Source: Chondrosia reniformis
Taxonomy: Eukaryota > Porifera > Demospongiae > Chondrillida > Chondrillidae
Assembly: GCA_947172415.1 (NCBI GenBank)
Contig: OX359191.1
Span: forward strand, 7,177,130-7,241,129
Length of the DNA: 64,000 nucleotides
Direction: 5' to 3'
Below are positions 24,347 to 38,365 of the stretch, piece after piece. Position numbers and translations under genes: made by a program. Every line of letters begins with the position of its first letter. Position 1 is the first letter of the stretch. The notes under the pieces were generated by a model. It worked only from the letters and a program-made list of their open reading frames with translations. It did no database searches and was not told where the DNA came from.

Positions 24347-27300
24347 TTAAATGTTCCTTCTTCGTTTAAACCCTCCTTTAGAAATAAGGTACTTCACTAC
24401 ATCTTTGTGTCCTTCCCTCCTAGCCAGTGTCAAGCAGTCCTCTCCACTTGTATTAACATTAAACTTCCTTCTTCCAAATAAGGGCAATAGGTACTTGACA
24501 ACTTGGAGATGGCCCTTATAACAGGCAAAGTGTAGAGCATTGTTTCCATACTACAAGATAATCACAATTATGAATATAAACATGAAAACAAACATATACA
24601 GTATGTTTTGGGTCAGTTGTCCAGACAGGACTTGCAATTGATAATCGGTAAAAAGGTTTATCACTGTATGGTTTTGTTGTTCTAGTGTGAAAGTTTGTTC
24701 AAATGGTAGTCATGAGTGCTAAACAATTACCAATTTCAATGTCCGGTAGGGACAACCGACCCAAAAAGTACTGTATAACTATAGATATGGCACACTTGTA
24801 GTTAATATGTAAATCAGGACCAGTATATCTACTTCAAATTGTTCACTAGACTATGGGGACGGCATATACTGCTAATCATCTAAAATGGAGTGTAATTTAC
24901 ATGTTTTCATAATATTGCTGATCATGTTTATCTATACAGCCAATGGGATGTATCTGAAAAGGTCACATGACTGACACTTTTTCTTAGTTAATTCAGCCAA
25001 ATAAGAGTTGGAACAAACAGGTGACCTTCCAATCAAGTCAATAGTGGCACTGGTGGCATTGAATCAGCACAAATGTTTAGGTTGGTAGACATTATGCTCT
25101 ACCACCTGTGGTCTAAATATTACATAATAATCACTACATACGAGTTCATGAGGTATTCAGTGTATATAGGAAATCATTTTAGCATATCAGTGAGGAGATC
25201 TAACTTAAAGACAGTAGTCATAGAGACAAACTAGTATTAGAAACTAGTGCTTAGTTGTAAAATTGTGTGACTGCAAGTTATGCAAGATTATGTACATTAT
25301 TAAAAATAGTTATTTCAATTTTGCATCATCTCTCATCATGATGTATAAAGTTCAAATTTTGTTTCTCCGCCAATTCTGGCCTAATTATTACATAATAATC
25401 AATACATTGCTATCAATGCAAATGTGCCTCACAAACTGTAAACCAAACAAGCAATATTCCACCCCAAACTAACAACAGATCTACTTTAGAGAAATGACAA
25501 ATATTAATATTAATTTCTATATATGTGCTTTTGAAGCATCCAGCATAAAGAATAGCATATGATGTATCCCATGATTATTATTGAAATTAAAGATTAAGAA
25601 AGTCCTTTGCAAAGTCCCATCAGGCTACACCCATCTGAACTAAATAAATAAACTCATATATAGAATTAACAAAAACTAAAGATACATTTTGACTAAGTTC
25701 TACAAATGTCTGTTACCTAATCAAACTATAATAAATTGATTCTCTCTTATAACTCATATGTGACCTTCCACAGTAAATAGGGTAATAATAAGTAATAAGT
25801 TATAAAATTATAAAGATACTTTTGCAGCGTCAACACAATGTTCACAATTAATATCTACCAACACAAGTTGAATCACTTAGCTCTTAACTTTATACTTAAT
25901 GACTATGGTACGTATATGTACTATCCAACACTTGCTACAACAACACTTACTTTTTACACAGGATATCTTACCTTGTCTTTGTGGTACACATTAGCTTTAC
26001 GTTCCTCTGTCAGATGTTGTACTACTTGTAACTGACCATAATGACAGGCTACCAGTAGAGCTGTGCTACCATTCTAAAGTAAGAAATATGTAAACTCATT
26101 GAAATCAGTTTTAACACTTCAATCATTGAAATTCATACAAGTGCTATACTGCTATATAGTTCACAATTATTATGTTGTTAAACTACGTACATATTAACAT
26201 AAACTACTTACATTTACATTTTAACAAAAATGTTAAACGTCTAACTACATTACATGATCAGTCATGGCATAACCATAATATCAACTTTGCTGTACTAACA
26301 GACTTATTGCCTATTATACATAGCTTAAATTAATCAACACTTTACAACTATTACATATTAATACTCACATTGCTTTCCTCTTCTAATTTGACACGATGTG
26401 TATCAATTAAGCAACTGATGATGGCTTGCTTACCATACGTAGCTGCTCTGATTAGAGGAGTCACACCATTCTGTGTACATAAGAAGGGAAACATTTGAGA
26501 TTGGAAACTTCTACATACAACAAGTTATAGTTAACATCATTTAATTCCAAAGCCAAACACACATTATTGGTACTATTACAATATACACTTTATCAATTAA
26601 CATTGTTGCAGATCCTTATACACCTCATTGTACTTCAATGTTATACAATAAGTACATACAACTAGTAGGTATGAGTTTCGTATTGTTACTATTACAAATA
26701 CTTAACATGTAATCACACTATTTTAGTTCACCATTCCTTATACAATTACCCCAGTTACCTCACTATAGCAATATAAGAGACACTAACTCATTTCTTACCT
26801 TATTCCTTTCTTCAGAAGAGAACTTCAGTTCTTCAACAATGTGGCTCACCATTACAGGATTGTCTTGTTTATTTCTACTGGCATAGTGAATTATACTGTC
26901 TCCATATACATCAACATCATGGAGTTTACCAGCTTCTATGAACTTTGGTAGTAGGAACTTCAGTAAATCCACATTGCCACTAAAGGCAGACCAGTGTAAG
27001 GCATTTCCATCACACTGGATTAGGAAGCATAAGACAGGAACTTAAAGGTTATTCACAAAGAAGTGATAAAGACATTCAGAAACATACTATATATACCATA
27101 CACTTGCACTATATCAACTCCTAAACAGTATTTTTTACATGTAACATAGTGAGAATTTGTGTCCAAACACTGGACACTAATATACTCAACATTACAGGGA
27201 TATCATGAATACTTGATTAACAATGGCCCTTATGACAGGCAAAGTGTAGAGCACTGTTTCCATACTACAAGATACACATATGTAATTATGGATTTCAACA

Positions 27301-30300
27301 TGAAAACAAACATACAAGTGTAGCAATGGTACACTTGTAGTTAATATGTAAATCAGGACTAGTATATCTACTTCAAATTGTTCACTAGACTATGGGGATA
27401 GCATATACTGCTAATCATCCAAAATGGAGTGGAATTTATATGTTTACATAATATTGCTGATCATGTGACCTTCTGATCAAGTCAATAGTGGCAATGGTGC
27501 TTTGAATCAGCACAAGTGTTTAGGTTGGTAGACGTTGTGCTCTACCACCTGTGGTCTAACTGTTACATAATAATCACTACATTGCTATCAATGCAAATGT
27601 GCCTCACAAACTATAAACCAATCAATCAATATTCCATCCCACACTAACAACAGATCTACTTCAGAGAAATGACAAATATTGTGCTTTTGAAGCATCCAGT
27701 AAAGCAGAGCATTTGAAATTAAAGATTAAGAAAGTCCTTTGCAAAGTCCCATCAGGCTACACCCTTCTGAACTAAATAAATAAACTCATATATAGAATTA
27801 ACAAAAACTAAAAGATGTATTAATTTTTGAGTAAGTTCTATAAATGTGTTACCTAATCAAACTATAATAAATTGATTCTCTCTTATAACTCATATGTGAC
27901 CTTCCACAGTAAATAGGGTAATAATAAGTAATAAGTTATAAAATTATAAAGATACTTTTGCAGCGTCAACACAGTGTTCACAATTAATATCTATCAACAC
28001 AAGTTGAATCACTTAGCTCTTAACTTTATACTTAATGACTATGGTACGTATATGTACTATCCAACACTGACTACAACAACACTTACTTTTACACAGGATA
28101 TCTTACCTTGTTCTTGTGGTACACATTAGCTTTACGTTCCTCTGTCAGATGTTGTACTACTTGTAACTGACCTTTCCAACAGGCTAGCAGTAGAGCTGTG
28201 CTACCATCCTAAAGTAAGAAATATGTAAACTCATTAAAATCAGTTTTAACACTTCAATCACTGTACTTCAGACAAGTGACACAGATAGATAGTTCACAAT
28301 TATCATGTTGTTAAACTACGTACATATTAACATAAACTACATACATTTACATTTAACAAAAATGTTAAACGTCTAACTACATTACATGATCAGCCATGGC
28401 ATAACCATAATATCAACTTTGCTGTACTAACAGACTTATTGCTTATTATACGTAGCTTAAATTAATCAACACTTTACAACTATTACATATTAATACTCAC
28501 ATTGCTTTCCTCTTCTATTTTGACATGATGTGTATCAATTAAGCAACTGATGATGGCTTGTTTACCTAACATACTTGCTCTCCTTAGAGCAGTCACACCT
28601 TCCTGTGTACATAAGAAGGGAAATATTTGAGATTGGAAACTTCAACAAACAACAAGTTATAGTTAACATCATTTAATTCCAAAGCCAAACACACATTATT
28701 GGTACTATTACAATATACACTTTATCAATTAACATTGTTGCAGATCCTTATACACCTCATTGTACTTCAATGTAATACAATTAGTACATACAACTAGTAG
28801 GTATGAGTTTCGTATTGTTACTATTACAAATACTTAACATGTAATCACACTATTTAGTTCACCATTCCTTATACAATTACCACAGTTACCTCACTACAGC
28901 AATATAAGAGACACTAACTCATTTCTTACCTTATTCCTTTCTTCAGAAGAGAACTTCAGTTCTTCAACAATGTGGCTCACCATTGCAGGATTGTCTTGTT
29001 TATTTCTACTGGCATAGTGAATTATACTGTCTCCATATACATCAACATCATGGAGTTTACCAGCTTCTATGAACTTTGGTAGTAGGAACTTCAGTAAATC
29101 CACATTGCCACTAAAGGCAGACCAGTGTAAGGCATTTCCATCATACTGGATTAGGAAGCATAAGACAGGAGCTTAAAGTTTATTGATAAAGAAGTGATAT
29201 AGACATTCAGAAACATACTATATATACCATACACTTGCACTATATCAACTCCTAAACAGTATTTTTTACATGTAAATTAGTGAGAATTTTTGTCCAAACA
29301 CTGGACACTAATATACTCAACATTACAGGGATATCATGGATACTTGATTAACAATGGCCCTTATGACAGGCAAAGTGTAGAGCACTGTTTCCATACTATA
29401 AGATACACATACGTAATTATGGATTTCAACATGAAAACAAACATACAAGTGTAGCAATGGTACACTTGTAGTTAATATGTAAATCAGGACCAGTATATCT
29501 ACTTCAAATTGTTCACTAGACTATGGGGACAGCATATACAACTAATCATCCAAAATGGAGTGGAATTTATATGTTTACATAATATTGCTGATCATGTGAC
29601 CTTCCATCAAGTCAATAGTGGCAATGGTGCCTTTGAATCAGCACAAATGTTTAGGTTGGTAGACGTTGTGCTCTTCCACTTGTGGTCTAAATATTACATA
29701 ATAATCATAATCACTCCATACGGGAGAATGAGGTATTCAGTACCTATATATATGAAATCATTTTAGCATATAAGTGAGGAGATCTAACTTAAAGACAATA
29801 GTCATAGAGACAAGCTAGTATTAGAAACTAGTGTTTACTTGTAAAATTGTGTCACTGCAAGTTATGCAAGATTACACATTTAATATATCTCTTATCTAAA
29901 GAATATATTTTCAATTTTGTATCATTTCTAGCTCAAATGTTGCATGCTAGACAAGTGACACAGATAGATAGTTCACAATTATCATGTTGTTAAACTACAT
30001 ACAAATTAACATAAACTACATACATTTACATTTAACAAAAATGTTAAACGTCTAACTACATTACATGATCAGCCATGGCTTAACCATCATATCAACTTTG
30101 CTGTACTAACAGACTTATTGCTTATTATACGTAGCTTAAATTAATCAACACTTTACAACTATTACATATTAATACTCACATTGCTTTCCTCTTCTAATTT
30201 GACATGATGTGTATCAATTAAGCAACTGATGATGGCTTGCCTACCATACTTAGCTGCTCTGATTAGAGGAGTCACACCATTCTGTGTACATAAGAAGGGA

Positions 30301-33300
30301 AATATTTTAGATTGGAAACTTCAGCATACAACAAGTTATAGTTAACATCATTTAATTCCAAAGCCAAACACACATTATTGGTACTATTACAATATACACT
30401 TTATTGTTGCAGATCCTTATACACCTCATTGTACTTTATTGTAATACAATTAGTACATACAAGTAGTAGGTATGAGTTTCGTATTGTTACTATTACAAAT
30501 ACTTAATATGTAATCACACGATTTTAGTTCACCATTCCTTATACAATTACCCCAGTTACCTAACTATAACAATATAAGAGACACTAACTCATTTCTTACC
30601 TTAGTACTCCTTTCTTCAGGAGAGAACTTCAGTTCTTCAACAATGTGGCTCACCATTGCAGGATTGTCTTGTTCATTTCTACTGGCATAGTGAATTATAC
30701 TGTCTCCATATACATCAACATCATGGAGTTTACCAGCTTCTATGAACTTTGGTAGTAGGAACTTCAGTAAATCCAAATTGCCACTAAAGGCAGACCAGTG
30801 TAAGGCATTTCCATCATACTGGATTAGGAAGCATAAGAGAGGAACTTAAAGGTTTTTGACAAAGAAATGAGTTAGACATTCAGAAACATACTATAACATA
30901 CACTTACACTTGTATTGTATGTTGTATTTATGCATGTGAGAACACCATACACTGGATACATATATACTCAACATTAGAAGGATATCATGGATTATTTCAT
31001 GACTATATATATATTTTCCACTTAGTGACACTGCATTAGTTACCCAAACATTACTTGAACTATAAATATATACAGTTACATGCACTAACACTTATCATGA
31101 GAAGGATTACAGAGAGAGAGAGTTAATTACACAACTCCAAATGCTAAGTGACCAAAGTCTTATCTTTGTCGGGAGACTGAAATTAAATATCATTGAAAGA
31201 CAACAATGACTATTAGACAAGTCTATTTTAACGTAGCAGTCACTTTGGCTGTACTCTACTGTTAAGGAAACCTCAATTGTTTTAACTGCAATAGTAATTA
31301 TTGGCAGGTTTGCTACTCAAAATACATTACATGCTGTACTGATGAGCAAAAGAGAATATAGTCTGCATGCATTCGACTGAGTTGTGTGGCTCAACCTTCT
31401 CCCTAAGTAACAAATCTGGTATCTACCAACACAAGTTGTATCCCTTAACACTTACCTACACTATATCTCTATACCCAATAAGTATATGTATACTATCCAA
31501 ACACTTACAGTACAACAATACTTACTTGTTATACAGAGAAGTGTCTTACCTTGTCCTTGTGGTACACATTAGCTTTACGTTCCTCTGTCAGATGTTGTAC
31601 TACTTGTAACTGACCTTCCAGACAGGCTACCAGTAGAGCTGTGATACCATTCTAAAGTAAGACACAATACAAATTAAATTAATCAAATTAATACAGTCAA
31701 ACAGTCAATTGTTAAGAACTGTATATGTACATAGATACAAATGTAATAGAAATCATTAATAATGATACAATAATTAGTCACTAAACACTACAAATTGATT
31801 ATCATTGTTAATAGCCATAGACAGCTGTTTCCTTATTAGGACTCATCAGTATGGCATACAATGGAAGTTTGAGTGGCTAGTCTGCTAATAAGTACTCCCA
31901 AAAGCAAAAAAAGCTTGTGGTTTCCATATCAGCAGATAAGGTGGCTAGGGGGAGACTCTGGTTCCCATCAAGCGAAATTTGCTCATTGCGCTCCTCAGGG
32001 GACATGAGTGGGAAGGGGTGATAGTGATGCTTTAGGATTGACGTTAGATCTTAAAGTTCCCCTATTATTTTTCCCTATGGTTTAATTGTTAGTGACTCCT
32101 GATCAGGTATATGCTTTAAACTTGCACTCTTTTCTCATTATATGCACTTTCAGTATATAATTCATTTTATAATCTATACCATGTCAGAATTTATGAAGAT
32201 ATTTCAATTAATAATATATTCAAATTATCTATAATCCATAGTGTTTACAAGTTTCAAATATTTTTACAAAACAACCTATGAGTTATTTATTGTACTACGT
32301 ATATTGGTTAAACTTATATACGTACAATAAATATGGCTAAAGAGTAGAAATTAATATTATCTCCATGTGTAATTTATGCAGTACAATACACTCACTACAT
32401 CTTCTTCTTCCCCATTATGCCCTGCATCCAACAAGAGCTTCAAGACCTCCAAATCTCCACTTCTACCAGCTTGTAGCAAAGACTAGTTTGGGATCAAGTA
32501 AAGAATGATATTTTATTTGAATCATGAATTGAATGTAGATTATACATAATATAAGTCTTATATACAATATGCATGTATGCATATGAATGTACACAAATAC
32601 AGTCATGGCTGTTTAGTATGGCCTTTGATAATCCAGTTCCCTCGATATCAGGCTGACTTTTCAGGGAAACGGGTCTTTAATAGTATTATTTTGTACATGA
32701 GAAATCAGCCCTTGATTTACCTTTTGTATATCTACGTACGTATATGAAGTTGACAAGTTAATCTAATGAATATTAGCTGACCTACTGCCAAACGATTTTG
32801 GTCTGCAAAGTATGTTGATTTAGTATGTGCACTGGAAATGTACCAGTCAGTGATAAGTATTACTTTTAAATTAGTACATGTTTTGTACTAGGAATGAGCG
32901 CTTTGTTAGTTTATTTATACAACAATCTTACAATCATGGTTATGTCATAGTGTCAGGGGTGACATTATATAGACTTTCTTAATCCAGCAGCCTCCTTAAT
33001 CCAGCAATGTTTGGAGAAACCAATGCAGTCGGCTTGAAAAGTCATGACTGTATTACATATAATCAATCAATCACACACCTGGTGAACTATATATATACTA
33101 TAACAAATGTACACTTTCAATTCCTTATATGGTCAATCTTTATTGTAATGGATGGGAATGGAATAAGAACTGTACATCTGTAAAACCTACTCCTTTCTTC
33201 TTCTTTCTGGACAGAGATCCTTCCTTCTTAGTAGCATAGTCCCAAAGTTCCTTCGACTGTAAAAGTAGCTTTCCAAACTTGTTTGAGACAATTTCAGAGT

Positions 33301-36120
33301 TAACTGTCACAGCTTTAATCACAGCATCACAAGTATATGTCTCCTTCAGTTCCTAGAAGAGGTGGAAAAGAAATTAAAATATTCTACTAGCAGGACATAA
33401 AGCCTAAATGTACAGTTTTAGAAATGCATTTGTCACATGTTGGTATATTGTATGCATAAACGCATTATTTCTATATAGACTACCTCAATACTGCCTTCTT
33501 TTGACTTTAGACTTTTCTTCAGATTAACCATCATTTTCAAATCTGCCAAATCTTCTGATTCACTCAAACTCTTCATTTTCTCTTCAACTTGAGATAAAAT
33601 GGCTGCTTTGGGTTCAATTTGCAGCTGGTATTTGTAGAACTTGTCTTTTATCAAAGAAACCTTTCAAGTAAACATATGTATGTTAAGTAAATTCATAAAT
33701 TACAAATTAGCATTCCAAATATTACTTCATTATTCACCTTACATAGGTAACAGAGGAGTGGCAGTGGTCACCATAGCAACTAGGTATAAGCTATATAATG
33801 TCTGCATGCATATACAACACTATATAAATAAGTATCAGGTTGTATATATACTATATCCACAGACCCAAAGAATACAATTTGTACATTGTGTAGTCACTAC
33901 TTACAACATCCTCCTCTGATATGGTTTGCTTTTCTTCCTCTTTCTCACGACTGGATTTCTCTTCAAGTTGCTTCTTCAGTGACTCCACCTTCTCAACCAA
34001 GTCTACATCCACCAGCTACAAACAGACATAGACAGGTTAATACTTACATTGGTGAAGAATACAATCATTTAGTGTGAGTGTGCTACTGTCAATCTCACTT
34101 CTTCCAACTGCTTCACTTCTCCGCTACATTTCAATAACTCTTCCCTTGTTCTCTTCAACTCGTTCTGTGACTGACTCAGTTCTTCTTCTTTGGCTCTCAG
34201 TTTAGTCTTTAGAGCATGAAGCTCCACCATTGTCATGTGGTGCATTCCCTCCATACTCTTCATCTCTGCCTTATGTTTCTCTCTGGACTGAGTTGGAGTT
34301 TTCTGAGTAAAGGAAATCACATACAACCTAACCATACGACCAACAGCTACGCAACTGAACCACAACTACTATGATAAGACCTTATTTAGAATAGTCAGTA
34401 TTATTATACAATATCGGGTTTATAATGCATGCAGTTGAGAAGAATAAAAATAATATTAAATAAGCCAGATATATAGATAATATATACACATAGTTATGAC
34501 ATACACATTGAATACATTAATACAAAATGTACTGGCAAAAGCAACAGACACAATTGCTATAACTAATAATTCCTTGTATACCATATACAGTGAACATCAC
34601 TGCTAAGACTATCACTGGGACAGAATCAAAGTGGTCCATACACTGATTTGGTGGGATAAACTACCCAATATAATATGCAAGTGGGAGGCAAGAGATACAA
34701 ATACGGTACAGTCATTAATTAGCACAAATTTAATATGATGTTAATTGTCTTACACACATGTAATGATGTACTCACTGAAGGAACATGTAGAGTTCCAAGT
34801 TGAACATCAATGGCAAAGTAGCCAAACACGATTGCCTTCTCAACTCCAAACTCTCTCAGCTGACACACATGTGACAGGAGGATTGGAGCAATCATCACCG
34901 CAGCCTCCTTCATCAGTCGGAACATCACCATGGTGCAGCCTTCAGCAAATCCCTCAAAGAGAACTCGATCGATACCAAGGATTTCTATCAAGTAGAACTG
35001 CAAGCGAAACAGCTCAGCCAACATATACTGACCTGGTTCTTGATTGACTTTCAATCCCAAGTGGACGTGGTTGTCATCAGCAGGAAGCTCTGCTCTTTCC
35101 CTTGGAAACTTTCCAAGTGCTTCCGTGGCAAACTTGATAACATCAAAGTTGTGGTCAGAAATGGATTCTTCTTCTGTTACTCCTATAGCCTTTGCAGCAT
35201 CATCAATTAGTCGCACATCCAAGGGACTGCTCCACGAGCAGATGTAGTCGAGGATGTCATCTTCTGATAATGGAATGTCTACTGGAATCTGGCTGCTGAA
35301 ATGACCTTTAATTCCAATGCGGACTGCACGACGAAGTTTTTTCAACTGCTTGTCAGATAGGTCTGAGAGATAGTTTCCCAATTTTTCACTTATTGAAGTG
35401 TACTTTTCTTTAAGCTTAAATGCTCCTGGATATTTTAAGAGTTCCCTTCGATCCTCAAAAGCTTTAATGACAGGTTTCCAGGTGTCAATCTCTGAGATGT
35501 CGGAAAGTGGAGGTGTTGGCTGAGCTACTGTAACTGATGGAGGTGGGACTGGCTTGGGAGGTGTGGCATCTGAAGGGAGAAGGGCACTAATACAACACAT
35601 ACAATGCATACAAAGATATATTTATAGATATTTGCAAGAATGTTGAGTAATGGCACTAGAATAGTTAGGTAATGAAACAAGCCCAAATGACTGACCAGTT
35701 TCATGTCAACATATATGAACCTATTCCAATATAATACCATGCAATGGTCCATATCATACATAACTTTGAGACTATTTCATGTATATATCCTCCTGGTAAA
35801 TAACTTACTTGCTAAATATTTATCAATTAGTTCCGCTAGTTCTTTATGGTTACCACGAGAAGTGTCCTCCTTAAGTGCAGTAGACAGATGTTTTAACTTC
35901 TTCTCATCCGGATCAACAACTAAAATCTCATAGAGAGCTTTGTTGGCTTTTCCTAATTCTGGTACCTGCGAACCGACTCGCTCCAGTTCGCTAGTAGTGA
36001 TAGCACCGAGTTGATGAAGACGAGTTGACACCCTACGAACATCGCAGTTGTTTACCAACTGATCGTGTATTTGCTGGATGAAAGAGCTAATTTGGTCTGT
36101 AAGTAGCTGCGATGATTGCT
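24347..36120 (-). CDS. CARD-like / unknown domain / coiled-coil / ankyrin protein, gene B (start exon missing)
   Basis: Exons, high to low: 35809-36120, 34776-35569, 34099-34302, 33905-34015, 33484-33660, 33176-33352, 32396-32482, 31550-31651, 30600-30818, 30180-30281, 28930-29145, 28501-28602, 28107-28208, 26799-27014, 26369-26470, 25972-26073, 24347-24550. Lengths fit the reading frame; no internal stop or broken splice site was noted. Order of domains matches gene A. It has three 72/73-residue ankyrin exons instead of two, and one 34-residue exon is missing between 30,180 and 29,145, so about fifteen repeats are predicted. The last exon reads past the gene A stop (GGFKRRRNI, then TAA). The 22-nt start exon of genes A and C is absent: similarity stops about 36,270 and a 92-bp satellite begins. 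Either another start is used or the gene is silent. Confidence 0.7.
24606..24766. mobile_element. short inverted-repeat element (MITE-like), copy B
   Basis: Same element as 1,730-1,890, with the TTTTGGGTC and GACCCAAAA ends, in the last intron of gene B. Confidence 0.6.
27217..27264 (-). pseudogene. relic alternative terminal ankyrin exon, gene B (first)
   Basis: A 48-nt open stretch with a CTTGTAG acceptor, reading YGNSALHFACHKGHC and then TAA, as at 4,340-4,387. It follows the 72-residue exon 26,799-27,014 on the high-coordinate side. Confidence 0.55.
29348..29395 (-). pseudogene. relic alternative terminal ankyrin exon, gene B (second)
   Basis: Same 48-nt relic, with CTTATAG as acceptor and the same in-frame TAA. 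It lies beside the exon 28,930-29,145. Its presence in each later cassette of gene B shows the cassette unit once carried the terminal exon. Confidence 0.55.
31875..32075. repeat. interspersed repeat, copy B
   Basis: Same block and orientation as 9,652-9,868, with the shared core GGGGACATGAGTGGG. Confidence 0.45.
32600..33050. mobile_element. mariner-type miniature element, copy B
   Basis: Same element as 10,376-10,807, at the same intron position, with CAGTCATGGCTGTT and GTCATGACTG ends next to TA. Confidence 0.6.
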
Positions 36121-36312
36121 CTACATATGTACAAAAAGTGTAAGTTTCAAAGGTTGAGCGAATGCACCCATACAACTGCTGTAGGGGTACGTACGTATAC
36201 GTAATTAGGATATATAGACTATGGTTAAATTACTTGTTCGTACTAGCACATCTGGAAAAGGTACTACACTAGACAGATGATTATCATCGTGGGGGCGAGC
36301 ATACCTTTCCGA

Positions 36313-36770
36313 GCATAGCACCTGAACACAGTAGTCGATTAGCCGTATTTTAGACTGCAGGAGGGCGAATGCGAAGTAGCCTTCCCTGCATTGCCTTCCT
36401 CTGAGCGTAGCACCTGAACACAGTAGTCGATTAGCCGTATTTTAGACTGCAGGAGGGCGAATGCGAAGTAGCCTTCCCTGCATTGCCTTCCTCGGAGCGT
36501 AGCACCTGAACACAGTAGTCGATTAGCCGTGCTTTAGACTGCAGGAGGGCGAATGCGAAGTAGCCTTCCCCGCATTGCCTTCCTATGAGTGTAGCACCCG
36601 AACACAGTAGTCGGTTAGCCGTGTTTGGTGCGATTAGCCGTGTTTTAGACTGTAGGAGGGCGAATGCGAAGTAGCCTTCCCCGCATTGCCTTCCTCTGAG
36701 TGTAGCACCTGAACACAGTAGTCGATTAGCCGTGTTTGGTGCGCATCCTCTTTCCTCAGAAGCCTTCCGC
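36313..36770. repeat. 92-bp satellite, five copies
   Basis: The phrase CCTGAACACAGTAGTC recurs at 36,321, 36,413, 36,505, 36,597 (CCCGAACACAG variant) and 36,708, giving a 92-bp period and one 111-bp spacing from a short internal duplication. Each unit also holds GGAGGGCGAATGCGAAGTAG. GC-rich relative to its surroundings. An open frame across it on the minus strand reflects the period rather than a gene. Confidence 0.85.
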
Positions 36771-38360
36771 ACCAGCTAGTCTACAGAGGTTTGCTAGCGG
36801 CAGCCATTGTGAATGAGTAAATAGAACTATACGGCATGACGTACGGCACATATATACAGTGCAAGTTACAATATACTAAGGTAATCTAATATAATATAAT
36901 ATAAATAATATAATTAATTCATATGGCTCCAAGAAAGGACTTAGAAACAAAATGGGCATATAATCATAAAGATTAGGGTATAAAACTCATTATAAAAGAA
37001 GGGATTTTTTATTTAGGTCTCCGTTTCTTAGAAAACGGAGGACAAAGTTTGCATATAAAAGGCCATAGGACTATAGAAAACCTATGGGAAATTTATATGC
37101 AAACCATGTGTTATATTAATAAAAAATTTCAATTTGTCAGATAACTGGGAAATCAACATACATCATGGTACATGTGTATAAGAAACGTCTGGCGAAGTTT
37201 TGCTTAATTAAATGAGCAAAATAATCAAGATATAATGAAGAATTCAAAGTTACGATTGCGCAAGCTGGTGATGTATTGTGATGTTTTTCTATTGCGTCAC
37301 CAACACCTTCGTATGTCGCTCCGTACACACATTTTGTGAATCATGTGACGTTGCGTAAACGTCACCGACTCGTTGCTAAAGAAGATCATCCTTTCGAGAA
37401 CGGCTATGACAAGTCGACGCTCTCCTACGAGAAGGAGCTACCGAATAAGCGAGTTGTAGCGAAGGTTAGATAAAACGTATTTGTATACGTTCATGCTAAG
37501 TTTAAGCCAAAAGTGTTGCTATATATATTGATGTAAAGAAATAAAAGAAATTCGTTTAGACGACCGTAGTAAAACTGTGGTACTTTAAGCTCCGTTATAA
37601 TCTGCTTATGTTTTCTATTACTTATCCATGTGTGTACGTGTGCAGGAGTGTAATTGGATACGTAGGGGTGGATTTGGATAAATATGCGTGCGTGCAAGCT
37701 CATGAGTTGAGTTGAGTTGAGATAACGAGTTTCACTATAATGAGATTCCACTCTATATACAGTGCAAGTAAATTCATGTACACATTCATCCATGGGCTCC
37801 TGTGTACCTATTTCCTATATATATATATATATATAGGAATAAGGAGTGTTATATATTATGCTTGTTTAAATACAATCAAGTACTACACAGTGCAAGTTAC
37901 AAATTTATACACGGATGCAAGTGACTCCCAAGATAATCACACTGAGCTAGGTATATAATATAATACGGATGCAAATGACTCCCAAAATAATCACAATCAG
38001 GTATATTAAACGCTACAAGACTTTAGCCACACTGAAATTCTCAACTGCTGCATACAGAGTAGTAGTCTCTACAGATCATATAAGGTTAAATACATGGCCT
38101 TCCAATTACCTTTTCACACCTAAGTATAGACTGAAGATGATGCATCTGGATGCCATTATCAGCAAAAATTCCAGTCTCATGCAGGGGATCTCAGCCAATA
38201 ATCACCGCAGATTTGACTTGCCTTGAGTGTCAGCTAGGAGTACCATTGGTTGCTTGCATGCATTCACATAAACAACAGGGTTAGAGACGATTTGGTAACT
38301 TGCACACAGGGACATAAAGGCTGGGGCCTTTAATTTATTTCATGAACAATGTCCCTTAGA
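36771..38360. other. unit-B-specific DNA replacing start exon and most of GUF1
   Basis: About 1.6 kb without counterpart in the other units. It contains a fold-back at 37,048-37,103, a CpG-bearing stretch at about 37,190-37,480 with a short plus-strand frame (EDHPFENGYDK then a stop at about 37,470), a TGAGT microsatellite near 37,702-37,727, and repeated GTGCAAGTTACAA-type words. No recognisable gene. It resumes homology with the unit at about 38,366 inside the GUF1 tail region. Confidence 0.5.
37048..37103. repeat. fold-back (cruciform-capable) sequence
   Basis: Arms TTTGCATATAAA and TTTATATGCAAA flank an inner CCATAGG/CCTATGG pair; just upstream CTCCGTTT and AAACGGAG form a second hairpin at about 37,019-37,042. 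Possibly the end of an unrecognised element. Confidence 0.5.
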
Positions 38361-38365
38361 TAATA

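Noticed and set aside
36313-36770. CRISPR-like array
   Set aside because: The 92-bp units are contiguous satellite copies without variable spacers, and the genome is animal.
36431-36772. 113-codon minus-strand frame with repeated peptides
   Set aside because: Frame created by the 92-bp satellite; no start context or homology.
37330-37475. Short plus-strand frame ending near 37,470
   Set aside because: About 60 codons, no recognised motif, no splice partner; kept only as a note in the regional entry.
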